Origin: Methyloglobulus sp.
Lineage (GTDB): Bacteria > Pseudomonadota > Gammaproteobacteria > Methylococcales > Methylomonadaceae
Reading direction: 5' to 3'
NCBI GenBank assembly: GCA_013140405.1
Contig: JABFSV010000377.1
Coordinates: 1 to 6,977 of the forward strand
DNA length: 6,977 nucleotides
The position numbers and the translations under genes were made by a program. The notes under the pieces were generated by a model. It saw nothing but the letters and a program-made list of their open reading frames with translations. It was not told the origin of the DNA and did not search any database. Shown here piece after piece: positions 6,657-6,977 of the stretch (the stretch's first letter is position 1; every line of letters starts with the position of its first letter).

Positions 6657-6977
6657 TGGTAATTCCTGTGCGATGGTGACCGAGTTCAATTGATATTTGC
6701 AGACGGGCATCATGGTCGATTATTTTGGCATCTTCCTCGCTAACCTTCAGATAAATAGACAGATGCAGAATCCGCTCTTTTCTCGACCATCCTGCATCGA
6801 CGGGTGAAGGGGCACTGGTAATTTCCGTATATCTTTCCTGGGCGTAGGCGTGGCGTTCCGGATGGAATGATATGCCGGCGATTTTGGCCTGCTCGTAGCA
6901 TTCTCGTCGGAAATCCCCGTAAAGCCTGTTTTTAGGGATCATGGATCTCCCATTCTGAACGGAAACAGCATTTTCCA
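6640..6977 (-). CDS. Tyrosine recombinase/integrase, C-terminal catalytic part (5' end off the right edge)
   Basis: The frame is open to the right edge, so only the last 111 residues are visible; the first in-window ATG (6942) is internal. The catalytic motif HPERHAYAQERY carries the H-x-x-R pair (His codon at 6864, Arg codon at 6855). ELGHHRTGITNAYLG carries the third conserved His (6678) and the nucleophilic Tyr (6651), exactly nine residues apart as in active tyrosine recombinases. The roughly 59 residues between the catalytic Arg and the second His, including DHDARLQISIELGHHR, match the Integrase_1 (PF12835) pattern of proteobacterial island and prophage integrases. The box I Arg and the core-binding domain should lie beyond the edge. 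The protein ends only two residues after the Tyr. It would catalyse site-specific integration and excision of the element. Visible catalytic residues are intact, but an upstream truncation cannot be excluded. Confidence 0.9.
   Translation of the reverse strand, partial: ENAVSVQNGRSMIPKNRLYGDFRRECYEQAKIAGISFHPERHAYAQERYTEITSAPSPVDAGWSRKERILHLSIYLKVSEEDAKIIDHDARLQISIELGHHRTGITNAYLG
6664..6668 (-). promoter_or_regulatory. Shine-Dalgarno site of the HTH gene, inside the integrase coding sequence
   Basis: CAGGA on the minus strand lies seven bases before the ATG at 6656. It is embedded in the last codons of the integrase gene and supports the internal start over the upstream ATG at 6713. It implies translational coupling to the integrase. 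Confidence 0.65.

Noticed and set aside
6657..6713. Extension of the HTH gene to the upstream ATG at 6713
   Set aside because: The extra 19 residues only read the integrase end in another frame, no good Shine-Dalgarno site precedes 6713, and the ATG at 6656 has one.
6640..6942. Integrase as a complete 100-residue gene starting at 6942
   Set aside because: The frame stays open to the window edge and the protein would lack the box I Arg and the whole N-terminal domain, so it is a partial view of a longer gene.

Overview
The window looks like part of a proteobacterial accessory region. It holds the end of a tyrosine-recombinase integrase gene, a small regulator overlapping it, and a two-gene operon of unknown function whose second gene is a helicase-like ATPase. 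All four genes are on the minus strand. The G+C content is moderate by eye, the Shine-Dalgarno sites are classical, and the integrase resembles the Integrase_1 (PF12835) type common in Proteobacteria. A gammaproteobacterium is plausible, but the species cannot be read from the sequence. No tRNA, rRNA, CRISPR array, IS element or clear attachment site was seen.

Layout in transcription order, right to left. (1) 6977-6640: C-terminal part of a tyrosine recombinase whose 5' end lies beyond the right edge. (2) 6656-6135: a 173-residue protein that appears to join an integrase-type SAM-like core-binding domain to an XRE helix-turn-helix. It starts inside the integrase gene with its own Shine-Dalgarno site. 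(3) 6134-5862: a non-coding region with a candidate promoter and three small dyads, one over the candidate -10 element. (4) 5861-2691: a 1056-residue protein that I cannot assign to a family. (5) 2691-1: a helicase-like P-loop ATPase, coupled to gene 4 by a TAATG stop/start overlap and running off the left edge after 897 codons without a stop. The first roughly 430 residues of the ATPase are a large N-terminal region I cannot name.

The best reading is the integrase end of a genomic island. The integrase and its overlapping regulator would form the mobility and control module. The big protein plus helicase, made together from a separate promoter, would form the cargo. A large novel protein coupled to a helicase beside an integrase is typical of anti-phage or anti-plasmid conflict systems, but defence is inferred from architecture and context only. 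I could not match the pair to a named defence system. A PIWI/RNase H-like fold for the C-terminal half of the big protein is offered only as a testable hypothesis.
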